64,000 nucleotides of DNA from Thuidium tamariscinum. Lineage: Eukaryota > Streptophyta > Bryopsida > Hypnales > Thuidiaceae. This document shows positions 36,516-46,571 of the stretch, in pieces. Position 1 is the stretch's first letter; each line of letters opens with the position of its first letter. A program made the position numbers and the translations under genes. The stretch spans positions 24,969,489 through 25,033,488 of the forward strand of contig OX344756.2 of NCBI GenBank assembly GCA_947034885.2, in the 5' to 3' direction. Below the pieces are notes generated by a model. That model was not told where the DNA came from. It saw only the letters and a program-made list of their open reading frames with translations, and ran no database searches.

Positions 36516-39500
36516 TATTGAGATTACAAAGGTATTGATAGATGAAAGGCTTTACTTAGATGGTAGGAAGATACAAAGACCCATGAGTGGGCTGATCTTA
36601 TGCTAGAAGCCTTTCCCTAGTTATCCACAAACCATGTGGGATAACTACCTTTCATGGGCTGCCTTTGACTACGAGCAATACCCAATGGACTCTAAGACGA
36701 ACCTAGTGTCTAATGCTACACCTAGGGCTGTATGTACATGGTCTATACTAATATGTACATGATCTTCAACATTGCGGATCGGCAGATTGCACACATCCGC
36801 CATTGCAAGGGACCAGCCCATGCGTGGACCACCCTTTGCAACATCCATGAGACCAAGAGCCTCTCCAACATCCTCTTCCTTCGGCGCAAGTTCTTCACTA
36901 GCAAGATGCAAGAGGAGGACGACATGTTGGACCATGTCAACAAGATCAAGGCTCTTGCTGATGAGTTGGCTTGTTTGGAGGCGCCCGTGACGGAGGGAGA
37001 TGTGGTGATGACATTGTTGGAGAGCTTGCCACCATCCTATGAGTTCCTCATCACCACCTTGGAGACAAGGGCCACCAAGGATCTGACCTTGGAGTTTGTG
37101 ACAGCCCGCTTGATGCATGAGGTGACAAAGCGCAAGGAGAATGAGCCCCAAGGGGAGGGATGAGCCCTTGTGTCAAGGCATGGCAAGGGAGGCACCACCA
37201 AGGCGTTCAAGGAGACAAGGACATGCTTCAAGTGTGGCAAATCAGGCCACATTGCCAAGCATTGCAAGACCAGCCAAGCCAAAGACAAGGAGAGTGCACA
37301 CCAAGCTTCCAAAGAGGAGGAGGAGGAGGATTTCGCCTTTGCCACCCATGGAGGAGGGGAGAAGGCCAACATGTTCACTTGGATTGTGGATTTAGGTGCT
37401 ACCCAACACATGACCAGCCATCGAGATGCCTTCCACACCTATCAGCCCATTTCGGGGAAGAAGATTTACTTGGGAGACAATGTGGAGCTTTGGCATAGGA
37501 GGCTTGGGCACTTGAATGTGAAGAGCATGAAGAGCCTCCAACATATTGTGAAGGGGCTGAATCTCTCTTCTTGCAACCATGATTGGAGTTCTATGGTGTT
37601 CAAGGGGTGCATTGAGGGCAAGCAAGCAAGGCAGCCCTTCCCCAGGGATGGGGCAACAAGGGCCAGCAAGCCATTGGAGCTTGTGCATTCAGATGTGTGC
37701 GGGCCAATGAAGACCTCAACCATAGGAGGAGCAAGGTATTTTGTGACCTTCATTGATGATTTCTCTCGCAAGGTGTGGGTGTATATGCTGAAGTGCAAGA
37801 GTGAGGTGTTTGGGCGTTTTGAGACTTGGAAGGCCCTTGTGGAGGCCCAATCTGATTGCAAGGTGAAGGTGCTGCGGTCGGATAATGGAGGGGAGTATGT
37901 GTCCAAGGCCTTTGAGGGGTACTTGCAAGCCCATGGCATTGAGCACCATACATCAGCACCTTACACTCCTCAACAAAACGGCGTAGTGGAGCGTGCCAAT
38001 CGCACCATTGTGGAGATGGCAAGGGCCATGATTCATGGCCAAGGGCTGAAGTTTGAGCTTTGGGGGGAGGCGGTGTCCAATGCGGTGTATACAAGGAACC
38101 GGTGCCCTACTTCACCCTTGATTGGGAAGACACCCCAAGAAGCTTGGAGTGGGATCAGACCTCATGTGTCTCACATGCGGGATTTTGGGTGCATTGCTTA
38201 TGCCTTGGTGCCTAGTGCCAAGAGGACCAAGTTGGATGCCAAGGGCATGAAGTGTCTTTTCCTTGGTTATTGTGCGGGAACCAAGGCTTATAGGCTGATG
38301 TGTGTGGAGACCAAGAAGATCATCAAGAGTAGAGATGTGACCTTCTTAGAGGATGGAGGTGCTGATCCCAAGCTCTTGGAGATGAGCCCAAGTGGGAGTA
38401 ATGGAGGACCAGCCCAAAAGGTGGGCACAACTCCAAGAGTGCACGTAGAAGATGAAGGAGATGAAGATGAAGAAGATGAGGACTTGGTGGAGCCCAAGAA
38501 GAAGGTGGCCACACCTCAAGGGAAGAGGCCATCAGCCCCTTCTCCAAGATCTTCACCAAGGGAGAAAGAGCATGATCAGCCCTTGGAAGAGCAAGATCAG
38601 CCATTGGAGGAGCAAGACCAGCCCTTGGAGGAGCAAGAGGAGCCACGTTATCCAACAAGGACCCGGAGGCCACCTGGAGATTGGTGGCTGAATTACATTC
38701 TTCCCCCACAACATGAAGATCAAGCCAATGTGGCTTTCCTTGGAGATCCATCCACACTTGGAGAGGTGTTGCGTTGTGAGGATGCAAGCAAGTGGGAGTT
38801 GGCCATGCAAGAGGAGTACAAGGCCCTCATTACCAAAGGGACATGGGAGCTTGCTGCCCTTCCTTCCAAGAGATCAAGTGTGGGCTGTAAGTGGGTTTTC
38901 TCCACCAAAAGGGATGCTTTGGGTCATGTTGTGAGGTACAAGGCAAGGCTGGTTGCTAGGGGGTTTTCCCAAGTGGAGGGGGTGGATTTTAATGAGACTT
39001 TTGCTCCCGTTGCCAAGTTTAGTACCATCCGGTGTGTTGTGACTCTTGGGGCAGCCATGGACTTGGAGATGCACCAAATGGATGTGAAGACGGCTTTTCT
39101 CAACCCCAAGCTCAAGGAGGTCATCTACATGGATCAGCCCCAAGGCTTTGTGCAAGAAGGCCAAGAGCATCTCAAGTGCAAGTTGAAGATGGCCCTTCCC
39201 GGGTTGAAGCAATCGGGGAGAGCATGGTATCAAGATATTGATGCCATGTTTGTGAGGAAGGGCTTCCTAAGAAGCCATGCTGATCACTCATTGTACACCA
39301 TGCAAAGTTGTGAGTTTTTGGTGATTGTGATCTTATATGTGGATGATCTGATCCTTCTTGCAAGTAGCATGACCAAGATGCTTGAAGTGAAGGCCATGCT
39401 CAAGGAGGAGTATGAGATGACTGATCTTGGAGAGCTGAAGTATTGCCTTGGACTGGAGTTCAAGAGGGATAGGGCTGCCCGCACCATCACCATGAGCCAA

Positions 39501-40321
39501 CGCAAGTACCTTGAAGAAATTCTCAAGCGCTTCAACATGGAGGAGTGCAAAGCCATAGGTACACCACTTGAGACTCGTGTGAAGTTGCCCAAGCTCACGG
39601 ATGCTGAATTTGGAGAGGTGAGGGCTGAAATGCAAGGTGTGCCTTACAAGGCAGCGGTGGGTTGCTTGATGTATGCCATGGTGGCCACAAGGCCTGATTT
39701 GGCCTTTCCGGTGAGTGTTGTGAGTCAACACATGTCCAAGTATGGCCCAAAGCATTGGGTTGCGGTGAAGAGGGTGATGAGGTACCTTCAAGGCACACTT
39801 GGGCTGGAGTTGCAACTTGGAGGTGCCCATGTGACTTTGCATGGCTATTGTGATGCGGATTGGGTGGGTGATGAGGCGGATAGGAGATCCACCATCGGCT
39901 ACGTGTTTAAGCTTGGATTGGGTGCCATTACTTGGAATTCCAAGAGGCAGCCCACCATTGCTCTTTCTACAATGGAGGCTGAATACATGGCCATGAGCCA
40001 ATGCACCAAGGAGGCCATTTGGTTGCGGCAACTCTTGGCTGATGTTGGCCTTGTCCAAGAGGGGAGCACACCCATCTGGTGTGACAACCAAGGGGCCATT
40101 GCTTTGGCCAAAAATCCCACCCACCACTCTCGAACGAAGCACATTGATGTGCAACACCATTTCATTCGTGAACGAGTGGAGGCTGAGGTGATTGAGCTCA
40201 AGTATGTGCCTACCCAAGATATGGTTGCTGATGTGCTGACCAAGGCTCTTGGGAAGCCACAACACCACAACTTGATTGAGAAGATGGGCCTTCGAGCCTT
40301 TGACCACTCTCAAAGTGGGAG

Positions 40322-40577
40322 TGTTGAAGATCATGTACATATTAGTGTAGACTATGTACATTCAGCCCTAGGAGTAGCATTAGACTCTTAGTTAGCCTTA
40401 GAGTCCCTTGGGTATTGCTTGTAGTCAAAGGCAGCCCATGGTGTTTGGTTATCCCACATGGTTTGTGGATAACTAGGGAAAGGCTTCTCCCTTATGTTCA
40501 GCCCACTCATGGGCCATGGTATCTTCCTACCATCTAAGTAAAGCCTTTCATCCATTCATAACATTGTAATCTCAATA
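40322..40577 (+). repeat. 3' LTR of E1
   Basis: Starts TGTTGAAGATC and ends CTCAATA. It is followed by the TTTCA duplication and then by resumed piggyBac DNA. Confidence 0.93.
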
Positions 40578-40582
40578 TTTCA

Positions 40583-40864
40583 TTAGACCTTTGAATTGCT
40601 CAATGTGAACGGATTATTCACAATCTCTCACGCATTTTGAACGCAAACTTTTTTGTAGCATCAATCTTCCGGCGATCTTCACATGAAAGACTTGGACTAG
40701 TAGATCGCAAATTATTTTCAGGATTCCAATCAGCAATGGCCTGCAGCTTCAATATTTCTAGTCCGATTAGATTCACGGACCACATACTTCTTTCCAAATT
40801 ATTCTTTCCTGACCAAATAGTCACAAACAATGCTCCCCTCAGATCAAGCACGGTCGCTACAGGG
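40583..40864. other. Right end of the piggyBac element, resumed after E1
   Basis: It starts with the second copy of the E1 target duplication region and ends in the inverted terminus CGGTCGCTACAGGG before TTAA. Confidence 0.65.
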
Positions 40865-40868
40865 TTAA

Positions 40869-41502
40869 ACCGTCACCTAAAAAAAGTTGTGAAATGGTTT
40901 TTAGTTGTAGTAGAAGTTGTCAGTTATTAGTTTATGGTGGTTAATGATTACAACACAGTTTTTACAGGTTCAAGGCAATTGTTAATGAGGTACTTACTGG
41001 AGATTGTTAAGATGACAGTGGAATTATTATGAAGAAAAGAGCTGAAATGAACTTGTATCATAGAAAACCATCCTAGTAGTTCATACTGAATATTAAATAA
41101 AAATGGCACAACTTTCTTCACATTTTGGAACAGTTTCCAACTTTTTCTCTATCACTTCTACCAACTTGAGCATGCAACTTCTTCAATGCTATTGCTCCAT
41201 TTCAGTTTAACCTATAAATGCTTTGAAACACTCTACTGCCAAAACTTTGTACCTCTATTGTTGTGTCATATTTTGGAAAATCAAAAAATTGACTGTAGTT
41301 CCATTCCCTATCTACAATTCTCTTCCACCTCTTCAATTCAATCTTCACCATTATATCTTGAAGATACCCATAGCCCAATTCCTGGCACTTTTGGCTGCAC
41401 CTACCTTAGTGCCCTAAGGGAAGTAAGATAACTTTAATTTCAACTTGCAAGAAAATCTTTTAAAATTTGATTTTTTTAGATTTATGTTTTACCACTAATC
41501 TA
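40869..41502. other. Unassigned intergenic DNA
   Basis: A short frame around 41190-41430 has no motif. Nothing supported. Confidence 0.4.
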
Positions 41503-41506
41503 TTAA

Positions 41507-42546
41507 CCCTTATAGCCCAAGCTTATTTTTCTTATTTTCCAATGGCATTTTGGAGCTTTTAGAGCACAAGTTATAGGAATGATAAAAAAACTTGAATAAA
41601 ATTGTTACTATGGAATCTTGAGGTTTAAGGTTTGTACAGGGGCTTCAAAAGAAATTGTAAAAAATAACATTATGGATGTAGAAATACTTCTTATTGAATG
41701 CAAATGACTAGGTATTTTTGAGGTATTTTTTTAGCTACCTAAAACTTCTAAAGCCAAAATTGCAATCCTTAACTTCAAAATTGGAGATAAACAAACTATA
41801 ATGATTTAGTACTTATTATTTAGGATAGAAACTACTAATCCCCTTCCCAAATTCATGACAACTTTACAAATGATGCTGCATTGCACTAATGCTAAATATA
41901 TCACCTAATTCAAAGAGAAAGTTCAACTGACATTTTTTTGGAAGAAAAAATTGTCAATAAAAAAAATCAACAGTGGATGCATTCAAAATCTTATGACAAT
42001 AATAGTACAATTGAAATCAATGCAAAAAAAATGTGGATGTTCTTTTATTATGATTTCTTATGATTCAAGGACTTAATTGCCCAAAAAATCTCATGCCCTA
42101 CTTAAAAAATGGGTTCCTTTAGATTCATTATGAGGCTTGACGTTTCACAAAATTCCCACAACTCCACACTTGAAGCATACCCTACTACTTATTTTCATTG
42201 GACCAAGTCAAAACTAAATTTAGCATAGTTGCTTTTGGCAAAGCAAGTTCTTGTATTTTAGTATGAATCTTATTTTCCAACTCACTACCTATACTTCTCT
42301 ATATTGTAGCATCTCATAGGCAACTAGAAGGCACTTTTCAATGTTCAACGGTTATAATTGCATTCAAACCTCAATTGCAAAAAATTTGAAAGTAATATTG
42401 ATAGATGAATTCCATTTAAATAGTACAATAGACTTCATTATGCAACTTCTCTAAAAAAAATTTGAAAAAATATCAAAATCTCTAGCTTCAAGATGGGGTC
42501 AAACTTTTTCAAACACCAAATTTTGGTACCCTGGGCATTTAGGGGT
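41507..42546. mobile_element. TTAA-type MITE, ~1040 bp
   Basis: The left end CCCTTATAGCCCAAG follows TTAA (41503-41506). The inverse of the right end is CCCCTAAATGCCCAGG, and the right flank reads TTTAA. The terminal repeats are related to those of the 635-647 bp copies, but the interior is different. No coding capacity. Confidence 0.65.
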
Positions 42547-42582
42547 TTAAATGATAATTTTATACAATTTTGACCAACACAC

Positions 42583-42620
<38 letters not shown>
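42583..42620. repeat. (TA)n microsatellite
   Basis: An uninterrupted TA run of about 18 units. Confidence 0.95.
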
Positions 42621-42623
<3 letters not shown>

Positions 42624-43005
42624 CAAGTAAACTTGTTATATAAAAACAAATCTACAATCCAAAAGGTTTATCTAAAAACAATCTACAAAATCAAATCAAA
42701 CTAATACCATCTATTCAATTGCAATATATAAATTTCATTGTTTATATAATACATTTAAAAAGAATACATAAAAATATTTAGTACCTGATATTATAAGTTC
42801 AAAAACTATAACAATCAGGTAAAGCTAATCCAATACATCAAGCATATGAAGCAAGACTCTTGTCCATAACTTCAATTTACATAGCAGGGATTTTGATCAA
42901 ACATAGGCAAGTATCTTTTCTAATTTGAGACTTCCACACCATCATGAGAGCATTTGTTTCTTCCCAAAATAGGCAAATTAGCTATATCAACCTTTCAACG
43001 TAAAC

Positions 43006-43172
43006 CTATTTCATTGTCCTATCCAGTGTAGAAGTCTTGCTCCTTGAAGTTGGACAAAAGTATTGAATGAAAATGCAATTTGGTATCTTAAGGTTACAAT
43101 TTGGATTAGACAAGGCCCTTGCAATCCAAATTGGCCGTGTGTTACCATCTTTAGGACAAACTAAAAACAAAA
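43006..43172 (-). pseudogene. C-terminal part of an unknown reading frame split by the CACTA element
   Basis: On the minus strand, immediately beside the CACTA left end, a frame reads LVCPKDGNTRPIWIARALSN and then IFIQYFCPTSR. It stops at 43006. I do not recognise the family. It is the same-phase continuation of the frame at 46310-46547 once the CACTA element and one TAA copy are left out. The coding-like wording on both sides supports a single former gene or repeat ORF. Confidence 0.55.
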
Positions 43173-44451
43173 TAACACTACTAGAATTGGGGGATATATA
43201 TGATTGCAGCAAATGACTGATATATGACTCATTGTCCGGTTTGACTCAAAAATGACTAATACCTCTATAATTGCACCAAAATTTGTTCTACAATTTTTCA
43301 GAGTCATTTTCTAGTCATTTTTTGCAACTCAAGGATGAAGACCTTACAGAAGGGGATAGTCTTAGTGGACATTCATTGAAATTGGAGTACAAAAAATGGG
43401 GGAGAACCTTTTTAGACGCCCTAGTTTTGAGCTAGTCATTAATTATGACTGATCTTTACTGTTGTGCAACTCAAATATGACTTTAGGATCTTTGGATGGC
43501 CCCATTGCAATTTTTTCTAAGAGGACGGGCAGGGTAGCACGTTGACATGGACAGTAGTCGTGCCAATGTTACTGGGACACGACTGCGTATTACTACACCA
43601 TGACTACAGCATGACTTCAGCATGACTTCAACGTCTTTTTTGTTTAGAAAGTAAGTTTTAGAGTTTGGATCACTTAGGCTTTTTGCTGACATGGAGATTT
43701 GTCATTGTAGAGTGACTAAACTACAACTACTACAATTTAAGAAAATGATGCAAAGCAATGGGACCTCATTAGCGGATTTAAAGTAGCTTCAAAGCATTGT
43801 GTGTTCATTACAATTGCTAAATGACTAATTGTGACTTGGGGGATCATCTTCTCACCTCGACAACTATTGTGCAACTATTGTTTAAAATGCTAAGGTACTC
43901 TCAATATAGTTTTAAACAACAAAATTCACATTAGATCTACTTGGCAACAAATCAACTCATAAGTGTGCCAAGTTAAAAGATGTTGGACAACTAAAACATG
44001 ACATGCAAAGTACAATTCTATTGCATTTGCGCTAACTAATAATCTTCTAGTTGGCAACTACAATGGCATATGCAATTTAGAATCTTCTAACACTCACACT
44101 CTAATATCCTTCTTGAGTTGATAAATTCTTTCTAATTTCTCTACTCTTTGTTTATCTTTTTCATTTTCAAAAACATTTTTTCCAATAGAATAATTTTTTT
44201 GTCTTTCTTTTTGAAAAGATGCATTGCTAATGGGCTTTCTTTTTGTTGGTGTATATTATTCTTTTCCTTAAGGTCCATTTGTATGGTTTATTTAAACTCC
44301 TATTGATTTGCCAATAATGAATTCTAAGAATTTACACCATTATCATTGCACTACTTTTGAATACTTCATTTGATTTACATTTGAATTACTAACTAAAGGG
44401 TCTCAATAAAGTTACACTGAAGTATTTAGATGGACCTAATGTTCAACCTAA

Positions 44452-44701
44452 CACTAGAAGAAATCCCTGTTAATTTCAACGTAGCACGTCAAGTAGATTG
44501 TGTTGAGGCCGCGTTGTAAGAAACGCTGAAAAAACACAAAAAAACACAAAAAAACGCGTTTTTTGTGTTTTTCAGTGTTTTTTCAGCGTTTTTTTCAGCG
44601 TTTTCAGGGTTTTCTTGCGTTTTCAGCAATGTAGTCTCAACACAATCTACCTGACGTACTGCGTTGAAATTAACAGGGATTTCAGTATTTTTCTTCTAGT
44701 G
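44452..44701. mobile_element. CACTA-type foldback MITE, 250 bp
   Basis: It starts CACTAGAAGAAATCC and ends TTTCTTCTAGTG, with duplication TAA at 44449-44451 and 44702-44704. The terminal arms are about 65-75 bp and nearly complementary; the right arm carries a short extra 'cagtattttt' stretch. The centre is a simple run of AAACAC/GCGTTTTT units, so nearly the whole element can form one hairpin. Confidence 0.9.
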
Positions 44702-45339
44702 TAATGACAATTGTTAAGTTCTATTTCTCCCTTATACAAATGACAACATTGCTACTTGAATTTCACTAAAGAATGATTTTCTGTAACTACTAAATGACTT
44801 CTTATGACTACTAAATGACTGCTCAAAAGTTTTGAAATATTGCACAACTACTCCACTATTACTTTGGCATGTTGTGCATTATAATTCATTATCCTACTTG
44901 CAAACATTTTATACATCAATTGTTGCACTTTTCTTGCATGAAGTGATGAAATTTAATACAACTATGTATATCCTTGTTTGGAGGAAGTCAACTATCGGTG
45001 ACCCTTGCATTCTTTCTATACCAATCCTTTTTTAGACCTTTTATCAAATTTGTTTATAACTTTTGATTAGAGGCTTGAAATCTAAAATGAATTTTTGGAG
45101 ATGAAAGTGAGATTAATTTACCAACTTTCATTAGTTCAAAGTTTTTTGCAAAAAGTTAATTTACTATGCCTTAATTAGGTCTGAAATTTTATTTAAAATA
45201 CAATTCCTGCATTTTACATATCCCAAATGGTTTGTCTTGCCTTCTACTTTCCCAATCCTATAAAGAGCTTCTCATTTCATTTCTAGATACTCACACACTA
45301 AGTGCTTTAAGAATCAATATGACACGTGTACCAAATATG

Positions 45340-45450
45340 ATGTAAGGTGTATGGTGTATTGTATAGTTTTTTATTATGTATGGCATATTGTGTATGGTGT
45401 ATAATTATGTACGGTACATGATTTATTGTGTATGGCATATTGTATATGGT
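45340..45450. repeat. Degenerate GTATGGCATATTGT-type tandem repeat
   Basis: About six imperfect 'gtatgg(c/t)(a/g)tattgt' units, in the right half of the CACTA element. Confidence 0.6.
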
Positions 45451-46038
45451 AAATCATTGTAATACTTTGAATGTGCTTATATATAACTGTAGAATGACTA
45501 TAAAATGACTTGCCACATGTCAATCCACTTACAAAATGCAAAGACTCTACCATGACTAAAAAATAATTCTTTAAACGTACTGACATGTCAGACTAGTCAG
45601 ACTGCTCATTGACATCATCACAACTGCACAATGACTTCAAAATGACTCAGTAAATGCACTTAAATGTCAGACTGTCACTGACAGTATTGCAACTACTACA
45701 TAACTATTAAATGACTCTGACGTGGACAACCACGTCAGCCTTACTCGACTGCCCTACAACTACAAAATCACTACAAAATTAGGTGACGTGGAAGGGTCAC
45801 TAAAATATTCTACTAAAAAAGGGCAGCAGCCCGAACTTTTTAGAAAACTTTCCTTAGAACTTCATGTGCCACGTAGACTCTTTCATTCAAGTCTGAAGTC
45901 GTTGGTGATAATAGGATTAGAGTCATTTAAAGAATGACTTGTCCACAATGACTCCAGGGGCTCGAGTCGCGTACCTATCATTTTTCACCTAAATGACTCT
46001 GCTGCAGTCATTCTTTGAAGTCATTTATACCCCCAAAT

Positions 46039-46294
46039 TATTGAGATTACAAAGGTATTGATGGATGAAAGGCTTTACTTAGATGGTAGGAAGATACAAA
46101 GACCCATGAGTGGGCTGATCTTATGCTAGAAGCCTTTCCCTAGTTATCCACAAACCATGTGGGATAACTACCTTTCATGGGCTGCCTTTGACTACGAGCA
46201 ATACCCAATGGACTCTAACACTATCCTAGTGTCTAATGCTACTCCTAGGGCTGTATGTACATGGTCTACACTAATATGTACATGATTTTCAACA
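46039..46294 (-). repeat. Solo Copia LTR (subfamily C), 256 bp, in the CACTA right end
   Basis: TATTGAG...TTCAACA on the + strand, with a perfect 5-bp duplication CAAAT at 46034-46038 and 46295-46299. No internal Copia sequence is attached. Such a structure usually arises by recombination between the two LTRs of one insertion. It interrupts the CACTA right terminal repeat. Confidence 0.95.
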
Positions 46295-46309
46295 CAAATT
46301 CTAGTAGTG

Positions 46310-46547
46310 TAACCTTTAATTTGAAAAGACCATAATTGACCTTGAAGGATGGTTGTCGATGACTACACAAAGGTTGGACATAAGTGTCATTCTCTCTAAA
46401 CTCTTCACAATCCTTGTAATCTTCTCCTAAATAATCCACCAAATTTGCTTGAATACTAGTAGTCCACCAAAAATCTTCCTTCAAAATATGAGAGGCAGTA
46501 ATTGGTTCTTGCGAAGTCTCTTTTATATTAAGCCAATCATATATCAA
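46310..46547 (-). pseudogene. N-terminal side of the unknown reading frame split by the CACTA element
   Basis: The minus-strand frame starts MIYDWLNIKETS and runs through ILKEDFWWTTS and YVQPLCSHRQPSFKV up to the CACTA right end. Trp- and acid-rich wording suggests real coding sequence, but I cannot name the family. It could be a host gene exon or an ORF of another repeat. Upstream on the same strand lie Copia LTR fragments, so the true start is uncertain. Confidence 0.5.
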
Positions 46548-46551
46548 ATGT

Positions 46552-46571
46552 GTTGAAGAACATGTACATAT
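46552..46571 (+). repeat. Isolated Copia LTR start fragment
   Basis: It reads TGTTGAAGAACATGTACATA and directly precedes the complete E4 LTR. It is a leftover LTR end. Confidence 0.6.

Larger units (their letters stand above)
32620..36771 (-). mobile_element. Copia E2, reduced form, inserted in E1 on the opposite strand
   Basis: LTRs of 256 bp lie at 36516-36771 (5') and 32620-32875 (3'). They differ at only 2 sites and are flanked by TTGTG (32615-32619) and TTGCG (36772-36776), a 5-bp duplication with one change. The primer site (as in E1) lies at about 36502-36515 and a polypurine tract abuts the 3' LTR. Coding parts on the minus strand between 35240 and 32961 are the CCHC knuckle, protease and integrase, followed by a remnant of the RT/RNase H region. 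Most of gag and of reverse transcriptase is absent, and the same reduced layout recurs in E4 and E7. It is younger than E1, roughly 2 million years under the same assumed rate, and probably non-autonomous. Confidence 0.92.
32396..40391 (+). pseudogene. Gag-Pol region of Copia E1 (fossil)
   Basis: The visible parts in order are as follows. Gag has a WKFKMEMILAEKDLW block and a late LPPSYEFLI block. The CCHC knuckle is CFKCGKSGHIAKHC. The protease has the GATQHM region. The pre-integrase HRRLGHLNVKSM is followed by integrase with FVTFIDDFSRKVW, SDNGGEY and ERANRTI. The reverse transcriptase has HQMDVKTAFL and YVDDLILLA. RNase H has YCDADWVGD and STMEAEYMA. The last frame runs through the polypurine tract (CAAAGTGGGAG, 40311-40321) and closes inside the 3' LTR. 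E2 is inserted in the gag part. The region is broken; the breaks are not itemised. Confidence 0.9.
31170..40577 (+). mobile_element. Copia LTR retrotransposon E1, full length with a nested insertion
   Basis: LTRs of 256 bp lie at 31170-31425 and 40322-40577, and the 5-bp duplication TTTCA is at 31165-31169 and 40578-40582. The order of parts is LTR, primer site, ~1-kb leader, gag (UBN2-like, then CCHC knuckle), protease, integrase, reverse transcriptase, RNase H, polypurine tract, LTR. Integrase before reverse transcriptase defines Copia (Pseudoviridae). The two LTRs differ at 6 of 256 sites; with an assumed rate near 2e-9 per site per year this is roughly 5 million years. The element is broken: it carries the E2 insertion and about two or three other breaks. 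It sits inside the piggyBac element. Confidence 0.93.
25003..40864 (+). mobile_element. Large decayed piggyBac-type transposon, split by Copia element E1
   Basis: TTAA lies at 24999-25002 and 40865-40868. The left end is CCCTTTAGTGACTGG and the inverse of the right end is CCCTGTAGCGACCGT. With TTAA included, 15 of 19 positions match. Between the ends lies a piggyBac transposase pseudogene on the + strand (28275-30040), plus a further open frame at 25744-26856. The Copia element E1 (31170-40577 plus its 5-bp duplication) accounts for 9.4 kb of the span, leaving about 6.45 kb of piggyBac DNA. That is longer than the 2-3 kb typical of the superfamily. TTAA duplication, CCC ends and the DDE domain together are diagnostic; the exact outer ends are inference. 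Confidence 0.72.
43176..46309. mobile_element. Non-autonomous CACTA (En/Spm) element, 3.1 kb, with two insertions inside
   Basis: The left end is CACTACTAGAATTGGGGG and the inverse of the right end, rejoined across the solo LTR, is CACTACTAGAATTTGGGGG. The 3-bp duplication TAA lies at 43173-43175 and 46310-46312. At least a dozen AAATGACT words, in both orientations (for example 43211, 43250, 43824, 45709 and 46014), are scattered through it, mainly toward the ends. Subterminal repeats that bind the transposase are typical of CACTA elements. It contains a foldback CACTA MITE (44452-44701) and a solo Copia LTR (46039-46294). Without these it is about 2.6 kb. No transposase domain is visible. 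Confidence 0.87.

Noticed and set aside
44520-44620. A tandem-repeat or CRISPR-like array in the AAACAC/GCGTTTTT run
   Set aside because: It is the simple-sequence centre of the CACTA foldback hairpin, with no spacers and no regular unit.
46552-46571. Treating the extra LTR start as the true 5' end of E4
   Set aside because: Counting from 46572 gives exactly 256 bp, the family LTR length; the extra 20 bases are better read as a separate fragment.
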